A stretch of 64,000 bases of DNA from Symbiodinium sp. CCMP2592 (taxonomy: Eukaryota; Sar; Dinophyceae; Suessiales; Symbiodiniaceae). The position numbers and the translations under genes are program-made. The notes beneath the pieces were generated by a model. That model was not told the DNA's origin. It worked only from the letters and a program-made list of their open reading frames with translations, and did not search any database. Below, one piece after another: positions 10,189-20,584 of this stretch (its first letter is position 1; each line of letters starts with the position of its first letter). The stretch lies in NCBI GenBank assembly GCA_905221615.1, contig CAJNDT010006147.1, forward strand, positions 1,331,652 to 1,395,651, in the 5' to 3' direction.

Positions 10189-10420
10189 TACTTGGAGGGT
10201 CGGGGGGCTTAGTAAGTAGTTATTTTATAGAGTTATAAAGTACCATAACCCCAATTAGGGTCCCCATGAAGGTACCAATAACTCAATATAATAACTACCC
10301 TAAGTAGTAAGTAGTTATTATATTGAGTTGTAAGTACCTTCATGGGGACCCTAATTGGGGTTATGGTACTTTGTAACTCTATGAAATAACTACTTACTAA
10401 GTCGCCCGAGCCTCCAAGTA
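10189..10420. mobile_element. Giant palindromic M2 element
   Basis: The whole 230-bp segment is one near-perfect palindrome centred near 10302. It runs from TACTTGGAGGGTCGGGGGGC to GCCCGAGCCTCCAAGTA. Related smaller copies at 16152 and 48080 share the ends, so this copy looks like a head-to-head inverted duplication of an M2 element. Confidence 0.85.
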
Positions 10421-10732
10421 TGGTATCAGGTGTCAGATTGCTTCTGTCAACCTTTAGTTGGCTTCGACAGCTTCCAAAAACCCAGGCTGTTCAGTGGTAC
10501 ATGTTTTTACTTTCAGGTTTCTGGGTTCCTATTATGACATAAGCCGAAAAAAGTATACACTTTTTCCCAGTGGGTTACTGAACAGCCTAGAAAACCGAAG
10601 CACTACGGCACAACTCAAGCAATTAGTACTGCACTTCAGCCGTATTCCCACAACCCAGAAAACCCTAAACCCTAAACCCTAACCCGAACCTTGGATCTGA
10701 ACCATCTCAAGCAAACTCGTGACCTTTAGCAC

Positions 10733-10914
10733 TACTTGGAGGTTCATGGGTAGTTACATAGTGAACGGGGGAACTTTAAACTTTCTGGCCTTATATATTA
10801 GCTCTATCTTAGAAAGCTTGAACTTTTTGGGGCCCGGTTGTTGAAGACGAGAGGTTATAAGTAGCGTTATAAGACTTCTAGCCCTACTTAGAACTACCCA
10901 TGAACCTCCAAGTA
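10733..10914. mobile_element. MITE family M1
   Basis: The ends are ACTTGGAGGTTCATGGGTAG and CTACCCATGAACCTCCAAGT. The interior (10780-10850) matches sequence around 47130-47330, where it carries an additional insertion. Confidence 0.8.
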
Positions 10915-11115
10915 TAATGTAGCCCCAAGCCGTCAAGTCTAAATTCAAGCCGTAACCCTACACCCCGCCTCCAAGCCCTAAGCCTTATAGCCTATATTCG
11001 GAATCTCATAAGCCCACTTATAACTACCCTACACTCCAAACCCTGAAACCTCAAAATCCCTAAACACCAAGCCCATAAACCTAAACCTCTAAACCTTAAG
11101 CCTTCAACACTGAAG

Positions 11116-11167
11116 CAGGAAATGGTTGCCTCGATGAAGGAAAACGACCAGAGCATAGCAGAGATGC
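11116..11167 (+). CDS. Coiled-coil micro-exon 8
   Basis: It reads QEMVASMKENDQSIAEM in phase 0 after CTGAAG and before a GTCCGG donor. C-rich heptads precede it and a long G-rich heptad array follows. Confidence 0.6.
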
Positions 11168-11185
11168 GTCCGGGCCTCCTACCGC

Positions 11186-11462
11186 TTTGGGTTTAGGGTT
11201 GAGGATTTTGAGTTTAGGGTTTAGGGTTTTCGGGTTTAGGCATTAATCAGGGTTTGGGGTTTAGGGTTCGAGTTTAGGGTTTAGGGGTTTAGGGTTTTAG
11301 AGTTCAGGCATTAGTCAGGCTTTAGCGTTTAGGGTCTAGCGTAGAGTTTAGGGTTTAGGGGCTTCGGCATTATAGGGTTTAGGAGAGCTATACTCTTTAG
11401 GGTTTAGGGTTTTAGGGTTTCAGGGTTTAGGGTTTAGGGTTCAGGGGTATAGGGTTTAGGGA
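11186..11462. repeat. Interstitial TTTAGGG array, degenerate
   Basis: About 280 bp of TTTAGGG heptads mixed with longer units such as GGCATTAGTCAGGCTTTAGC and GGCATTAATCAGGG, which recur with spacing of roughly 75 bp and suggest higher-order duplication. Confidence 0.85.
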
Positions 11463-11623
11463 GGGACCCCAATAGTTATCAATTCCGTTCCTTAGGGTTT
11501 CTTACTGGGGTTGTGGCAGTGTTTCACCCAAGTGCTACTCCACGGTTCAAGGCCCGCGCATTACTATAGTAGGAAGTCGTGATACAGGATGTTTTACTCA
11601 GGCAGCATTGCTAAACCCAGGTA

Positions 11624-11733
11624 CCCAGAGAGCCCAACACCCCTTAATTAAGGAATATAGCCTAAATCATAGTATGAAGCCCTATATAATCTAAGCCCTA
11701 TTCCTTAGTTAAGGGGTTTTGGGCTCTCTGGGT
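11624..11733. mobile_element. MITE family M5
   Basis: CCCAGAGAGCCCAACACCCC on the left is mirrored by GGGGTTTTGGGCTCTCTGGG on the right. The interior CTTAATTAAGGAATATAGCC is palindromic with the other arm. Confidence 0.85.
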
Positions 11734-12109
11734 TTGGGTTCAGTGTGTGGGCGTGGGGGTTTAGGGGTTTGGATTGGTTTAGGGTTGAGGAGCTTCCGGA
11801 TCCTAGCTCCACACCTGATCCTTTCCTCCGGATTTCTGTGGCCTTGATTGCTGCAATGAGGCTTGAGTCATGAGGAAACCCTAAACCCTAAACCCTAAGC
11901 CGGTTTAGGGTCCAGGATTAAGGGTTGATTCTGCAGAGCCCTCCTCAATGCTGTGGATTTCAAACGGTGCGTTGCTTGAGCCCGAAGATGATCGGGAGTA
12001 GTGAGAAGGGGTGCTCAGCTAAGGGTCAGCCAAACGTTTCCCGCTCCCATTCGAAGCCCCAGGTCCTACGAAACTGTATAATTTGAAAGCTTGAGCCAAG
12101 CATAATACC

Positions 12110-12457
12110 TTGGCCCGGCAGCCAGTGCATCTAGCTAAGTTGGTTCGCCGCGCTCCGTCGAACAACACTTTGCTATCATCGTCATCTGCTGTTATGGGTC
12201 CGGAGATCCCCGCGAAGCTTGACACGTTGGATGCAGCCAGGCAGTACATTCCGATCGTGGTTCATTGCAGCATAGCGATCCACACAAACAAAGCATGGGA
12301 GATCAAGTACCCAGCCAGGAAATCGCCTTTCAGCCATACGAGTTCATTCCGGCCTGGGGACGCTGCGGACTCGAAACGAGCGCTGTTGGAATGCCTGCGG
12401 TGGGCGTGGCAAGAGCACACGGCCCAGACAGGACAGTCGTGCCCCTGGCGGTTGTGA
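12110..12457 (+). CDS. Possible exon, unknown protein
   Basis: A 115-codon frame containing MGPEIPAKLDTLDAARQYIP. Composition is protein-like and GC-rich relative to its surroundings, but no domain is recognised and a second frame (12265-12507) is also open. A splice between the two frames is possible. Confidence 0.35.
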   Translation: MARQPVHLAKLVRRAPSNNTLLSSSSAVMGPEIPAKLDTLDAARQYIPIVVHCSIAIHTNKAWEIKYPARKSPFSHTSSFRPGDAADSKRALLECLRWAWQEHTAQTGQSCPWRL

Positions 12458-13116
12458 GAGAAAAAGCCTCAGAATCGTTTAGGATTTCCCTGCGGAGCCT
12501 CACCTGACGGTGAACCCAGCAACCCCCAAGCCGATTTTTCATGGCCCTCACCCCTTACACCGTAATGAGACTGAAACCCAAGACCTCGCAAGTAGCCTTG
12601 CTGAGCCTGGGTCCATTGAGCCCCAAGCGAGCAACCAGCGCTGCCGCTGAGGGTCCTTCAGCCCAGAAGTACAAATCCTTACTTTAAAGGCCCGAAGCCC
12701 CAAAGCCACGCCCACATAAGCACAGTTTCTGGACATTCCACCCAGAAGTGGCTTTTGATTGCTCCCACACTGGTGCCTCCAAGAACTCTTCAGGGTTTCT
12801 GTTGTGATTGCCGTCCAGCAACCCTATAAACCCAGTAGCTTCAACCCAAAGTGCCAATCGATCGACCCCGACGTTTGATGCCTGGACCCAAGATACCGCA
12901 TTTCCAAAACTGTTATAGTCATGGCCGCCGAAAAGCCCCTGACCCAGCAGCCTCAACAGCACTTAACAACAAGCGTCAACTGTCTTAGACACGATAGGCC
13001 ATGACACTCAACCTTGACCCCCCGATAGTCCACTACACCCTTAGCTTGTGTGAGCATCCCTTAGCGGAGCACCCCGCTTCAATATGACCAAAGATGGGGG
13101 CATCATATCAAAGCAG

Positions 13117-13236
13117 AAAAGGAGGGACCCTCAATGGGGACCTCTACCCTACAATGGGCTATATAATGGGTATATAATAGCTATATTAAGGGTATAGCCT
13201 TAGGGGTCCTTATTAAGGGTCCTTCCTTTTACCCTT
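13117..13236. mobile_element. MITE family M12 (AAAAGGAGGGACCCT ends)
   Basis: AAAAGGAGGGACCCTCAATG on the left pairs with TTAAGGGTCCTTCCTTTT on the right. A second copy is at 51402. Confidence 0.8.
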
Positions 13237-13254
13237 GGATCATAGTATATAGCT

Positions 13255-13377
13255 ACCCAGACCCTCGGGAGGATCCAAAATGTAGATCCCGTAATGGGGG
13301 TTCCTATAAAATACCGTTAGTAGTATAGGGCCCTAAATTAGGGGATCTACTTTCTAGATCTTCCCGGGTCTCTGGGT
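13255..13377. mobile_element. MITE family M23 (ACCCAGACCCTCGGGAGGATC ends)
   Basis: ACCCAGACCCTCGGGAGGAT on the left is mirrored by ATCTTCCCGGGTCTCTGGGT on the right, and internal GTAGATCCC pairs with GGGGATCTAC. Only one copy was noticed. Confidence 0.7.
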
Positions 13378-13479
13378 GGTTTGGATTCAGGACCTAAGCC
13401 CTAAAGCCCATGCCCTAAACCCTCGCCAAGTCTCGGGTCGTAAATCCAGGCTCCTTCAGCCCGAAAGAACCAGACCCCA

Positions 13480-13652
13480 GTATGAAGGGTCCATGTACCC
13501 AAGTGGCTTCCAGAAGGGTTACTATAAGGGGTTTTATAAGGGCTTCAGGGTTTAGGGCTTAAGTGTCCATGTATTCCAATAGCACAGACTTTGGCCTTAA
13601 AGTAGTAGGGCATAGGGGCTTCGGGGCCGAGGTATATCCTATCTGGGTACAT
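13480..13652. mobile_element. Composite M8-related element
   Basis: It begins AAGGGTCCATGTACCCAAGT and ends TGGGTACATGGACC. The interior TTACTATAAGGGGTTTTATA followed by a second AAGTGTCCATGTA start is repeated at about 50875-50990. Confidence 0.6.
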
Positions 13653-13696
13653 GGACCTATGCGGAAGCCTTAAATGCAGTGCAAACCTGATATGCA

Positions 13697-13776
13697 GTCC
13701 AAAGGACCCAATAATTTGGTACTCGGTTTTAGGATTTGGAGAGTATACGATTATTAGGTACTTGGACCCTTGGGGT
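13697..13776. mobile_element. MITE family M9, short copy
   Basis: GTCCAAAGGACCCAATAATT on the left and GGTACTTGGACCCTTGGGG on the right. About 30 bp shorter than the copy at 2982. Confidence 0.7.
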
Positions 13777-13781
13777 TTTGG

Positions 13782-13935
13782 AAGCCCTGCTAAACGAAGC
13801 TCCCGAGAAAAGTTTGTTCTGCTATCGGTCTATTGCCGAGGCAAAGAGCGGTGGGAGACTGAGGTGGGCAGCACGATGCGCCTTCGGGTGTATAAGCCGG
13901 GTCCGATCATGTTTTCAACACGTGGAGATTGTACA
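13782..13935 (+). CDS. Possible exon after an M9 element
   Basis: The frame reads EALLNEAPEKSLFCYRSIAE and continues Arg-rich. It starts within about 10 bp of the M9 right end. A second frame is equally open, so the call is tentative. Confidence 0.3.
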
Positions 13936-14073
13936 CTAAGGACCCCAAAATATGGTACTTCAATTTTCGAAAACTCCCTCATTGACCTGTGTGAAAGTCG
14001 CTTGGGTTTGGGGTTGCTGGGTTACAGGCTCAGGGCCTCTGAGGCTCATTTCGGGGGATGGGGAGGCTTCCTT

Positions 14074-14183
14074 CCCAGAGAGCCCAACACCCCTTAATTA
14101 AGGAATATAGCTTAAATCATAGTATGAAGCCCGATATAGTCTAAGCCTTATTCCTTAATTAAGGGGTATTCGGCTCGCTGGGT
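14074..14183. mobile_element. MITE family M5
   Basis: CCCAGAGAGCCCAACACCCC on the left and GGGGTATTCGGCTCGCTGGG on the right. Highly similar to the copy at 11624. Confidence 0.85.
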
Positions 14184-14210
14184 TCTCATAAATGATGATT
14201 TTCTCCTTAC

Positions 14211-14313
14211 CCGGCTTCTCCGTCACGGCCAGCATCAGCTTCTGCGTGCTCTATAGACATTGACATCAGCACCATGTCACAGGCATCATTCTCCTTCCCG
14301 AGCTTTGTCATCT
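14211..14313 (-). CDS. Minus-strand helical exon
   Basis: Read on the minus strand, the segment gives MTKLGKENDACDMVLMSMSI followed by EHAEADAGRDGEAG and a GTAAGG donor. An AG precedes the ATG. Composition is helical like the plus-strand micro-exons, but orientation is opposite. A degenerate second copy lies at 14476-14545. Confidence 0.4.
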
Positions 14314-14475
14314 CGGCGAATATGGGACCCAAAAGGTTTACCTACTGTTTTCGGGGGTTCCTCATTACGGTTCTGATATAACATGCCCCAAAACCCTATT
14401 CAAACTATGAAGTCCCCTATATCAGAGAACTCGATCATGGGTCCTTTAAAGAACCTTTTAAAGGACTTGTTTAAA

Positions 14476-14545
14476 GTATCCTTATACGAATTCAGCATCA
14501 CCATCTGCATGCTTCATACTCATTGAGTTCGCAGACCTTCCAAAA
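14476..14545 (-). repeat. Degenerate duplicate of the minus-strand exon
   Basis: Plus-strand CAGCATCACCATCTGCATGC aligns with CAGCATCAGCTTCTGCGTGC at 14231. Minus translation keeps MSMKHADGDAE, similar to MSMSIEHAEADAG, so this looks like an exon duplication that decayed. Confidence 0.4.
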
Positions 14546-14884
14546 TCTTGTAATTAAGGGCTTCATGCCTTACATCACATAAGGGGTCCTATTATAAATG
14601 AAGGTGTATTCATGTATATTCTTCAATTAAGGGTTATAAACCTTCAATCACAACAGGGATCTCGGGATCCCGGTCCCGAGTATGATTTAGAGGTATAATC
14701 GTTTTAGAGCCCTTATAGATCCTTTTAAGGGTCCGTTGAGAAACCATGTGAGGGTATTTTCCTTAATCAAGGGATCTTGGAAGGTCAGGGAGCACCCTAA
14801 ACCCTAAAACCCTAAACCCTTCAGAACTCTACAGCAGCAAGGCATAGTTGTGCCAAGCAGAAACGCTAAACCCTTTATGAGCCC

Positions 14885-14976
14885 TACCTTAATCCTGAAG
14901 GACCTACCTTTTTAAGGACTTATACAAGGAAATCATAATAAGGAACCTTAAAAAGGTAGGTTATTCAGGGTTTAGG
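14885..14976. mobile_element. Inverted-repeat element with CCTACCTTTTTAAGG arms
   Basis: CTACCTTAATCCTGAAGGAC and ACCTACCTTTTTAAGG on the left pair with CCTTAAAAAGGTAGGTTATT and TTTAGGTAAG on the right. Confidence 0.5.
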
Positions 14977-15125
14977 TAAGCCCTAATTACACCCCGCAAC
15001 CTTCTTAGACTTTGGGGTTAGAGGATAGGGTTTAGGGGCTCAGGGGTTTAGGGTTTAGGGTTAATCAAACCCTAAACCTTAAACCGTAAAACCTAAACTT
15101 CAAGCCTGTCTCTGTGGATCGGCAG

Positions 15126-15179
15126 GCCTTTATCGAGCACCTGGGCACTCAGGTAGCCAGGCTCGAGGAGACGCTGCGG
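15126..15179 (+). CDS. Coiled-coil micro-exon 9
   Basis: Exactly 18 codons, AFIEHLGTQVARLEETLR, between a CGGCAG acceptor and a GTGACA donor. C-rich heptads lie upstream and G-rich downstream. Confidence 0.7.
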
Positions 15180-15992
15180 GTGACATGGAAGCCTGCGTTG
15201 AATTAGGGCTTTAGGGTTCCTCTTGAAGGGTTCTATAACGGGCTCTCAAGGGATTAAGGGTTTAGGGCTCCAGGGGCTTTAGGGCTTGAGGTTTTTACGG
15301 CCTAGAGCTCAAGGGTTTAGGGTTTTAGGGTTTAAGGTTCAGGGTTTCGGGGCTTTAGGTTTCAGGGGTTGGAGGGTTTAGGGTGTAATTAGGGGCTTAG
15401 TGTGGCTCTTATTTCTCAGGGCCCCTTCTAATAAGTATATGAAAAAATCCCCTCCTGGGTCTCCTTTGGAGGCTCCTATGAGCTGTAGGAGTATGGATCA
15501 ATTCCTTGTTTCGGGCTCCTTCTACCGTAATCATCTGTAATCGATGATATGCCCGAAGCCCTAGTCCGATCATGAAGGCCCCTCTAGCGCAAGGAGGGTC
15601 TGCCGACGATGATGACACGGAGAGAAAAATCTCAGGTTGAGATGTCCGAAGCATTCCTAGCAAACCAGCCGGCGATCACTGGGAGCGGTTCATGCGCCGT
15701 ATGTACAACTGGCTTCCGGTATACTCTGCTGAACGAAATGGGCCGGGCATCGCCCATTCTGTATGTCGAATACAGAGACCAAAGTTTTCAATTCAGTTTG
15801 TGATTTGTAGTGTTTTGGGCCAGCCTGTGATTAAATTCAAGATTCCGCGTTGTTTGGACGGAGTGTATTGCAGCAATTGACTGTAGGTTGCCAGTGTTCC
15901 AATGCTCACGGCGGACGGTTGACGTTCGGAAGCCGGTTTAAAGCTGTAAGCAGCGCACTCTCGTAATGGCTTCAGGGTGAAGGGACATAGTT

Positions 15993-16060
15993 TACCCTAA
16001 GGCTCCATAGTAGTTTCTTTTTGGGGTTCATATTTAGAGACCTATAAGGTAATCCCAAAA
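15993..16060. mobile_element. MITE family M4, right arm lost
   Basis: The left end TACCCTAAGGCTCCATAGTA and the interior CCTATAAGGTAATCCC are intact. The expected GGAACTACTATGGAGCC right arm is missing. Confidence 0.65.
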
Positions 16061-16151
16061 TACGTGTGCAGGGCTTGAGTCAGAGTTCAGGCTACCGTTG
16101 TTAGGGTTAGCTGGTTAGCTTCGGGATAGAGAGCATGCTCGGCCGGTCGAG

Positions 16152-16254
16152 TTACTTAGTAAGTAGTTGTTTTATGGATAACCCCGATTAACGTCCCTCT
16201 TAGGGTACTTCGATCTCTATATAGTATTTACTTACGAAGTCCCCCGACCCTCCA
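16152..16254. mobile_element. MITE family M2
   Basis: Left TTACTTAGTAAGTAGTTGTT and right TTACTTACGAAGTCCCCCGA then CCCTCC. A diverged relative of the palindrome at 10189. Confidence 0.65.
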
Positions 16255-16285
16255 ATCGGGGTTTGAGTAGCCCTCTTTTGTGCAG

Positions 16286-16330
16286 GATGAGCGAAACTCT
16301 CTGAAAGCCTCGCTCGGCAACTCCGGCAGC
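16286..16330 (+). CDS. Micro-exon 10
   Basis: A TGTGCAG acceptor is followed by 15 codons reading DERNSLKASLGNSGS, then a GTGGGT donor. Confidence 0.5.
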
Positions 16331-17663
16331 GTGGGTCCCATGGCTTGCAGCTCAATCGTTATGATTAGTTCTGTTCTAAGGATATTCGAATCGAAGGGAG
16401 ATGCCGTAAAAGGTTTATGTGTTTCTGTGACTTATGTGTTTCTGCACAAATTTCGGCCACACCGGGCTTATAACTACAGCAACTGCAATGCCAAAGTTTC
16501 TACTTTGTCGATACACGGACCCGTAGTCGGGCAAGTGGACCCCATAGCAGGAAGCAAGCACACAGAAGGTTTCCTCAGCTTTTGCTCCCGAAGATGTCTT
16601 ATAGAGGGACTAGGAGTAAGACCTTCAACCCACGCCGCGCAATGGATCGGAAATGCAACTTAAAGCTTACAGCGCCAGTCATGGTGGCCCTAATGCCCTA
16701 GGCACGAGACGTTAAACTATTAAACTCAAGGAAAATCTTCCCCAAACCCCAAACCTTTTGAGCCTAAACCATGGTACCCAATGGATATACCTTAATTACA
16801 CAAGTTGGTGTGACAACTGCTCAAAGTTTTCTGGGACCAACACGTAGCTCACCGAGAGTCCGGCACAAAAGCTGTGTTTGCATTCCAAAACCTTCAGGGT
16901 TTGGTTGTATTTACTTCGGGATGATACGGGGTCTGTGTACCAGTATGTTATACGCATTGGCCTCCCTGGACAAGCGCACCCGATTCCACAATCCAAATCT
17001 CTCGGTTCTGGGGTTTGCGGGTTGAGGGATTTGAGATTGAGTTAATTAGAGGTCGTGGTGATGAGGGGCTTGGTTCAGGGCTGAGGGCTACGATCTGAGG
17101 TTTAATGGCCGGCATCGACCACGATGTGAAGGCACGAAGCTGCTGACCTTCCTGCCAACACTATGCGCAAAAAAAGTATATACTTGTGTCTTAAAGTTGT
17201 CCCTGTGTAGGTACCTTTGGTACTGTTTGGGTACAGGGAAACAGAGGGCTAATGATGAGCTAACCTAGACCCCACAAGTACCATCTCTTATCTCGTCAAC
17301 ACCCACTATCAGGGACTATGAGGCCGCTACTGAAGGGTACTTATGGGGTGCTGTAAACCCCATACTACTTTGCCTAAACCCCAAACCCCGAACCCAGCGA
17401 CCTCACCGACAAGCCCTCGGTGCACGGATTTGTTGGGCTGCTGTTGCATGGTGGCAGTTTTTGTTGGTCCTTTAGGAAGATCTCGGTTTCGGGAAGGTTT
17501 GCTAAGGATCTACGTTTTTGGGTTGTATATGATTTCTGCAGCTATTCGAAGCCTCCGACTTATGTCGTTTCAAGCCTGAAGCCCGCAACCCTCAACCAAG
17601 CAGACTTTGCACCTCATATGCTAAAGTGCGTAAAGTCGTAACAGCAAGACTCTACTTCGCCAG

Positions 17664-17810
17664 GCCCGCGTCCTGTCCCTCATGGACCTGGGCGACCAGC
17701 GGGTCCTTCAAGAAGAAGACCAGGCCCCTTCCCCTTCCTCCCCTCCTCCTCCTCCTCCTCGTCCTGCTACTCCTCCTCCTCCTCCTACTGCTACTCCCAC
17801 TTCTAGCCCC
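17664..17810 (+). CDS. Exon with helix then proline-rich tail
   Basis: After CGCCAG (17661-17663 CAG) the frame reads ARVLSLMDLGDQRVLQEEDQ and then a Pro/Thr/Ala tract (P6RPATP5 and so on) to a stop at 17811-17813. The CCT-rich tract is a (CTC)n microsatellite captured in frame. Another frame (17626-17838) would give poly-Leu, but the Pro-rich frame is continuous with the helical segment. Confidence 0.5.
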
Positions 17811-17861
17811 TAAACCTTTTATCCCAATCCTGCCGTAATTCTGTGCCACGAAGAACAAAAG

Positions 17862-17932
17862 ATATCATGGAGGCTCGCCTCGCACTCATGCAAGACGAAG
17901 CAGACCTTCAGGCAGTGGCTGCAGGTCTTCGG
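17862..17932 (+). CDS. Coiled-coil micro-exon 11
   Basis: It reads IMEARLALMQDEADLQAVAA then GLR, ending at a GTCTGA donor. C-rich heptads lie between this exon and the Pro-rich exon, and G-rich heptads follow it. Confidence 0.6.
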
Positions 17933-17939
17933 GTCTGAG

Positions 17940-18260
17940 TAGTGAGGATTTCGAACATAGTTTAGGGGTTGTTTTAGAAGGCATGGTACCAGGCAAAAAG
18001 ATGGGTTCCCTTCGGCGGGCTTGATGGGTTTTCATGAACCTACGGAAGGATAGGGTTACGTCAAGGGTTATGTAGTTGACGTGAGAAGAAAAAGGTTGGT
18101 GAGTCGTACACGTATGCCATTCTGCTTAACCTTCAACCCTAAACCCTAAATAACCCTATTGCATCGTTTCAAACCAGGCTTGGGTTAGACCAGGTTTATG
18201 GCAGACATGTTGTGTTAGTCAAGTTGTGGTTTAGCTTGGCTGAAAGCTTGGCTTGATCTA
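17940..18260. other. Intron-like, no supported feature
   Basis: The sequence has scattered heptads (near 18140) and no splice-flanked coding segment. Confidence 0.35.
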
Positions 18261-18370
18261 CCATAGGGGCCTAAACAATTACCTATACTATCTTGGGGTC
18301 CAATTATAAATAGTTATAGTATACAGGAGCCCAGAACCCTTTTCTAATTATTAAGGCCCCTACATTAATT
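18261..18370. mobile_element. MITE family M15 (TAGGGGCCT ends)
   Basis: TAGGGGCCTAAACAATTA on the left pairs with CTAATTATTAAGGCCCCTA on the right. CCTTTTCTAATTATTAAGGC is nearly repeated at 18830, with one base changed. Confidence 0.6.
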
Positions 18371-18772
18371 ACCCTGTATACGCGGATTTACGGTGGGAGC
18401 AGAGCAGGTCGGGCTTGCAAAAATCCTGCCTTGGAGCTTCCACAGAAGGAGGGTTTAGGGTTGCGCAGAAGTAGCATGTCAGTACAGCGTAAGATCAGCA
18501 AGGCGGTAACTTAGCGCAGGTTCTGCCGTCACTGCTTGTGGAAGCTCGCATGCAAGTCCCGAAACGCTCAACTTGTTAGGAGTCTGTGGGGTTAATCGGC
18601 GTCGGATTTTGAAGCTTTTGAATTTGTTCTTTTCTTTAGCGTCGTGTCGAGGGTTTACGGATTCAGGACTTCAGGGTAAAGGGGTTTCGGAGTTAAGGGT
18701 TCAGGGGTTCTCAGTGTTTTAGTTAAGGGTTGGAAGCCTCAGGGTTCCTGGGTGGGGGCTGTAAGGAAGCTA

Positions 18773-18860
18773 CCTAATACTGTTTTTGTGGGTTCCTTAC
18801 TATAAATATATTATAATGGGCCCCAAAACCCTTGTCTAATTATTAAGGCCCCTATACTGG
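18773..18860. mobile_element. MITE family M15, diverged
   Basis: It carries GGGCCCCAAAACCCTTGTCT and AATTATTAAGGCCCCTATAC as in the copy at 18261. The left arm is poorly conserved. Confidence 0.4.
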
Positions 18861-18965
18861 CTGCTTGGTTTTCGGGTTAAGAGGGTGCAAGGGTATGTAT
18901 GGAGTGTGTTGTTTTCCGGGTCAGGGCCTTGGGCTTGGGGTGTTCAGGGTTCGGAGTCTCAAAGT

Positions 18966-18998
18966 GTTTAGGGTTTAGGGTTTAGGGTTTAGGGTTTA
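18966..18998. repeat. Perfect TTTAGGG run
   Basis: Four perfect tandem heptads. Confidence 0.9.
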
Positions 18999-19048
18999 CA
19001 GCCTCCATTGTTGTGGTTCCTGTCCTTGGCTTCACTAAGTTTATGGTT

Positions 19049-19169
19049 AGCAGCCCTTTGGGTCCGAGTACACACTGATCATATACTCTCAAAAGTAGTA
19101 ACCTACATAGCTTCTGTTCCAAACCCGAGTACCTAACTATTGGGTCCTTTGGACCCTTAAAGTACCCTA
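19049..19169. mobile_element. MITE family M9
   Basis: CCCTTTGGGTCCGAGTACAC on the left is mirrored by GAGTACCTAACTATTGGGTC and CTTTGGACC on the right. Confidence 0.7.
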
Positions 19170-19219
19170 AACTCTAAACCCTAAGTTTATGTTAAGGATC
19201 CTATAAGGTAACCCAGAAG

Positions 19220-19297
19220 GCCAGTCGGCCACAGCTTCGGAAGGCTGTGGCGGTCGAAATCGAGGAGCAAGAGGAGGTTCTGCAGAAGGCAGCCTGA
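19220..19297 (+). CDS. Terminal coiled-coil exon
   Basis: After CAGAAG the frame reads ASRPQLRKAVAVEIEEQEEV then LQKAA and a TGA at 19295. The partial M4 end GGATCCTATAAGGTAACCC lies just before it. It could be a gene end or a frame that splices before the stop. Confidence 0.55.
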   Translation, partial: ASRPQLRKAVAVEIEEQEEVLQKAA

Positions 19298-19299
19298 TT

Positions 19300-19811
19300 G
19301 TGCTTGGGTCTAGCGTCTAGTTTGTTCTTGTCTCCCCCCCCCCCACGGTTTAGGTGTTCTGATTAGTTCTGCCAGTTTCGCGGTGCTGTCCAGACATGCA
19401 AACGGAGCTGGGGAGTTCCCACATGTGTGTTCTGGTGTTCTTACGTTGGGCCGTAAGCCCTAGCGAGAGTTCAACCTTCTGTTCTAAAACTCAGCAAATC
19501 ACGAGCCGTTTTCTTTCCAGGGCTACGTGCAACCTTGGTCCCATTTTCTCTTTTGATGGTTGTATGCCGGCCTTCCTTCTTATCCGAATCACGTTGGTTG
19601 CAAATGAAATGCGAAGACAAAGAGAGTACAGAGAGTGTTGTGGCACGACTCATGGTTGCTCCTTTTTCCTCTAACTCTAGTTTCGCCACTACGGCACTAC
19701 GGACGACGACGACTGCTGCTGCTGCTGCTACCAGGGAATCGAGGACCGCTAGAGGACTTTGTCATCTAGGCCGTCCTGGTAGTTTTGTTCATCTTGGTCA
19801 GGGGGACTGAT
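19300..19811. other. Mostly unassigned; poly-C and GCT repeats
   Basis: It contains a poly-C run near 19336-19345 and (GCT)n at 19715-19729. Open frames at 19396-19674 and 19535-19810 are not supported by splice signals or domains. Confidence 0.35.
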
Positions 19812-19905
19812 TACCCTAAGGCTCCAAAGTAGTTCCTTTTTGGCGCTCATATCTAGAATCCTATAAGGTAACCCCAAAAAGGAACTACTATGGAGCCTCT
19901 GGGTA
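19812..19905. mobile_element. MITE family M4, complete
   Basis: TACCCTAAGGCTCCAAAGTA through AAAAAGGAACTACTATGGAG to CCTCTGGGTA. The arms of about 30 bp are almost perfect inverted repeats. Confidence 0.9.
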
Positions 19906-19999
19906 GAGAGGGCAAGACGACGCGTCCACTTGGTCATTTTGCTCGGGGAGTAAGTGCTACGAGGGGGCAAGATGACGCGTCAGCTTGGTCATCTTAAAG

Positions 20000-20061
20000 C
20001 CTTGCCGAGGTCGAGCACCGAAATGCCGAGCTACGAGCTGAAGCCCTTTGGCTCGGAAGAT
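20000..20061 (+). CDS. Coiled-coil micro-exon 12
   Basis: It reads LAEVEHRNAELRAEALWLGR after TTAAAG and ends at a GTACTA donor. Confidence 0.55.
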
Positions 20062-20399
20062 GTACTATAGCAGGACCACGAGCACCTATACGGGTTTGGG
20101 CTTACAGGCTAAAAGGATTGCTGGATGCCAACACAGTGTTCTGATTCCGGGGTATGGGGGTGCAGTCCAGCGTGCCACGAGTCAGTTGTCGACGAGTCAG
20201 TTTAGGGACAGTGCTGTTGGGGTTCCAGGTTTTTTGAAACATAGGTGGGTAGATGGGTAGTTAGATACGACGGTCAACAAATGCGGACGGCGCTAGCAAT
20301 GCAACACGGCACGGCTAATTGGATTTTCCACGTATTGGTATGTAATTAAGCCCATCATCAGTAGGTTTAAATCCTGCAGTACACAATGAGCCTATATTC

Positions 20400-20570
20400 T
20401 CATTCAGTTGAACGCAAGTGTGTGGGTCTTATAAGCTTCACTGCTTCGGCGTCCGCAATCCGACGGGCAAGTGTGGTTTTTGGAACTCCAGATTTAATCT
20501 GAGTGTTGGGTCCAAGCGTCACTTGTGTTGTGGGCCTTGGTTTCTTGACAGCTGCGGTTTTTCGTTGTAT
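20400..20570 (-). CDS. Possible minus-strand exon, Lys/Thr-rich
   Basis: On the minus strand the frame reads AVKKPRPTTQVTLGPNTQIK then SGVPKTTLARRIADAEAVKL and a stop. Composition is protein-like. No domain is recognised. Confidence 0.35.
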   Translation of the reverse strand: MQRKTAAVKKPRPTTQVTLGPNTQIKSGVPKTTLARRIADAEAVKLIRPTHLRSTE

Positions 20571-20584
20571 TGGGACTTGCAATC

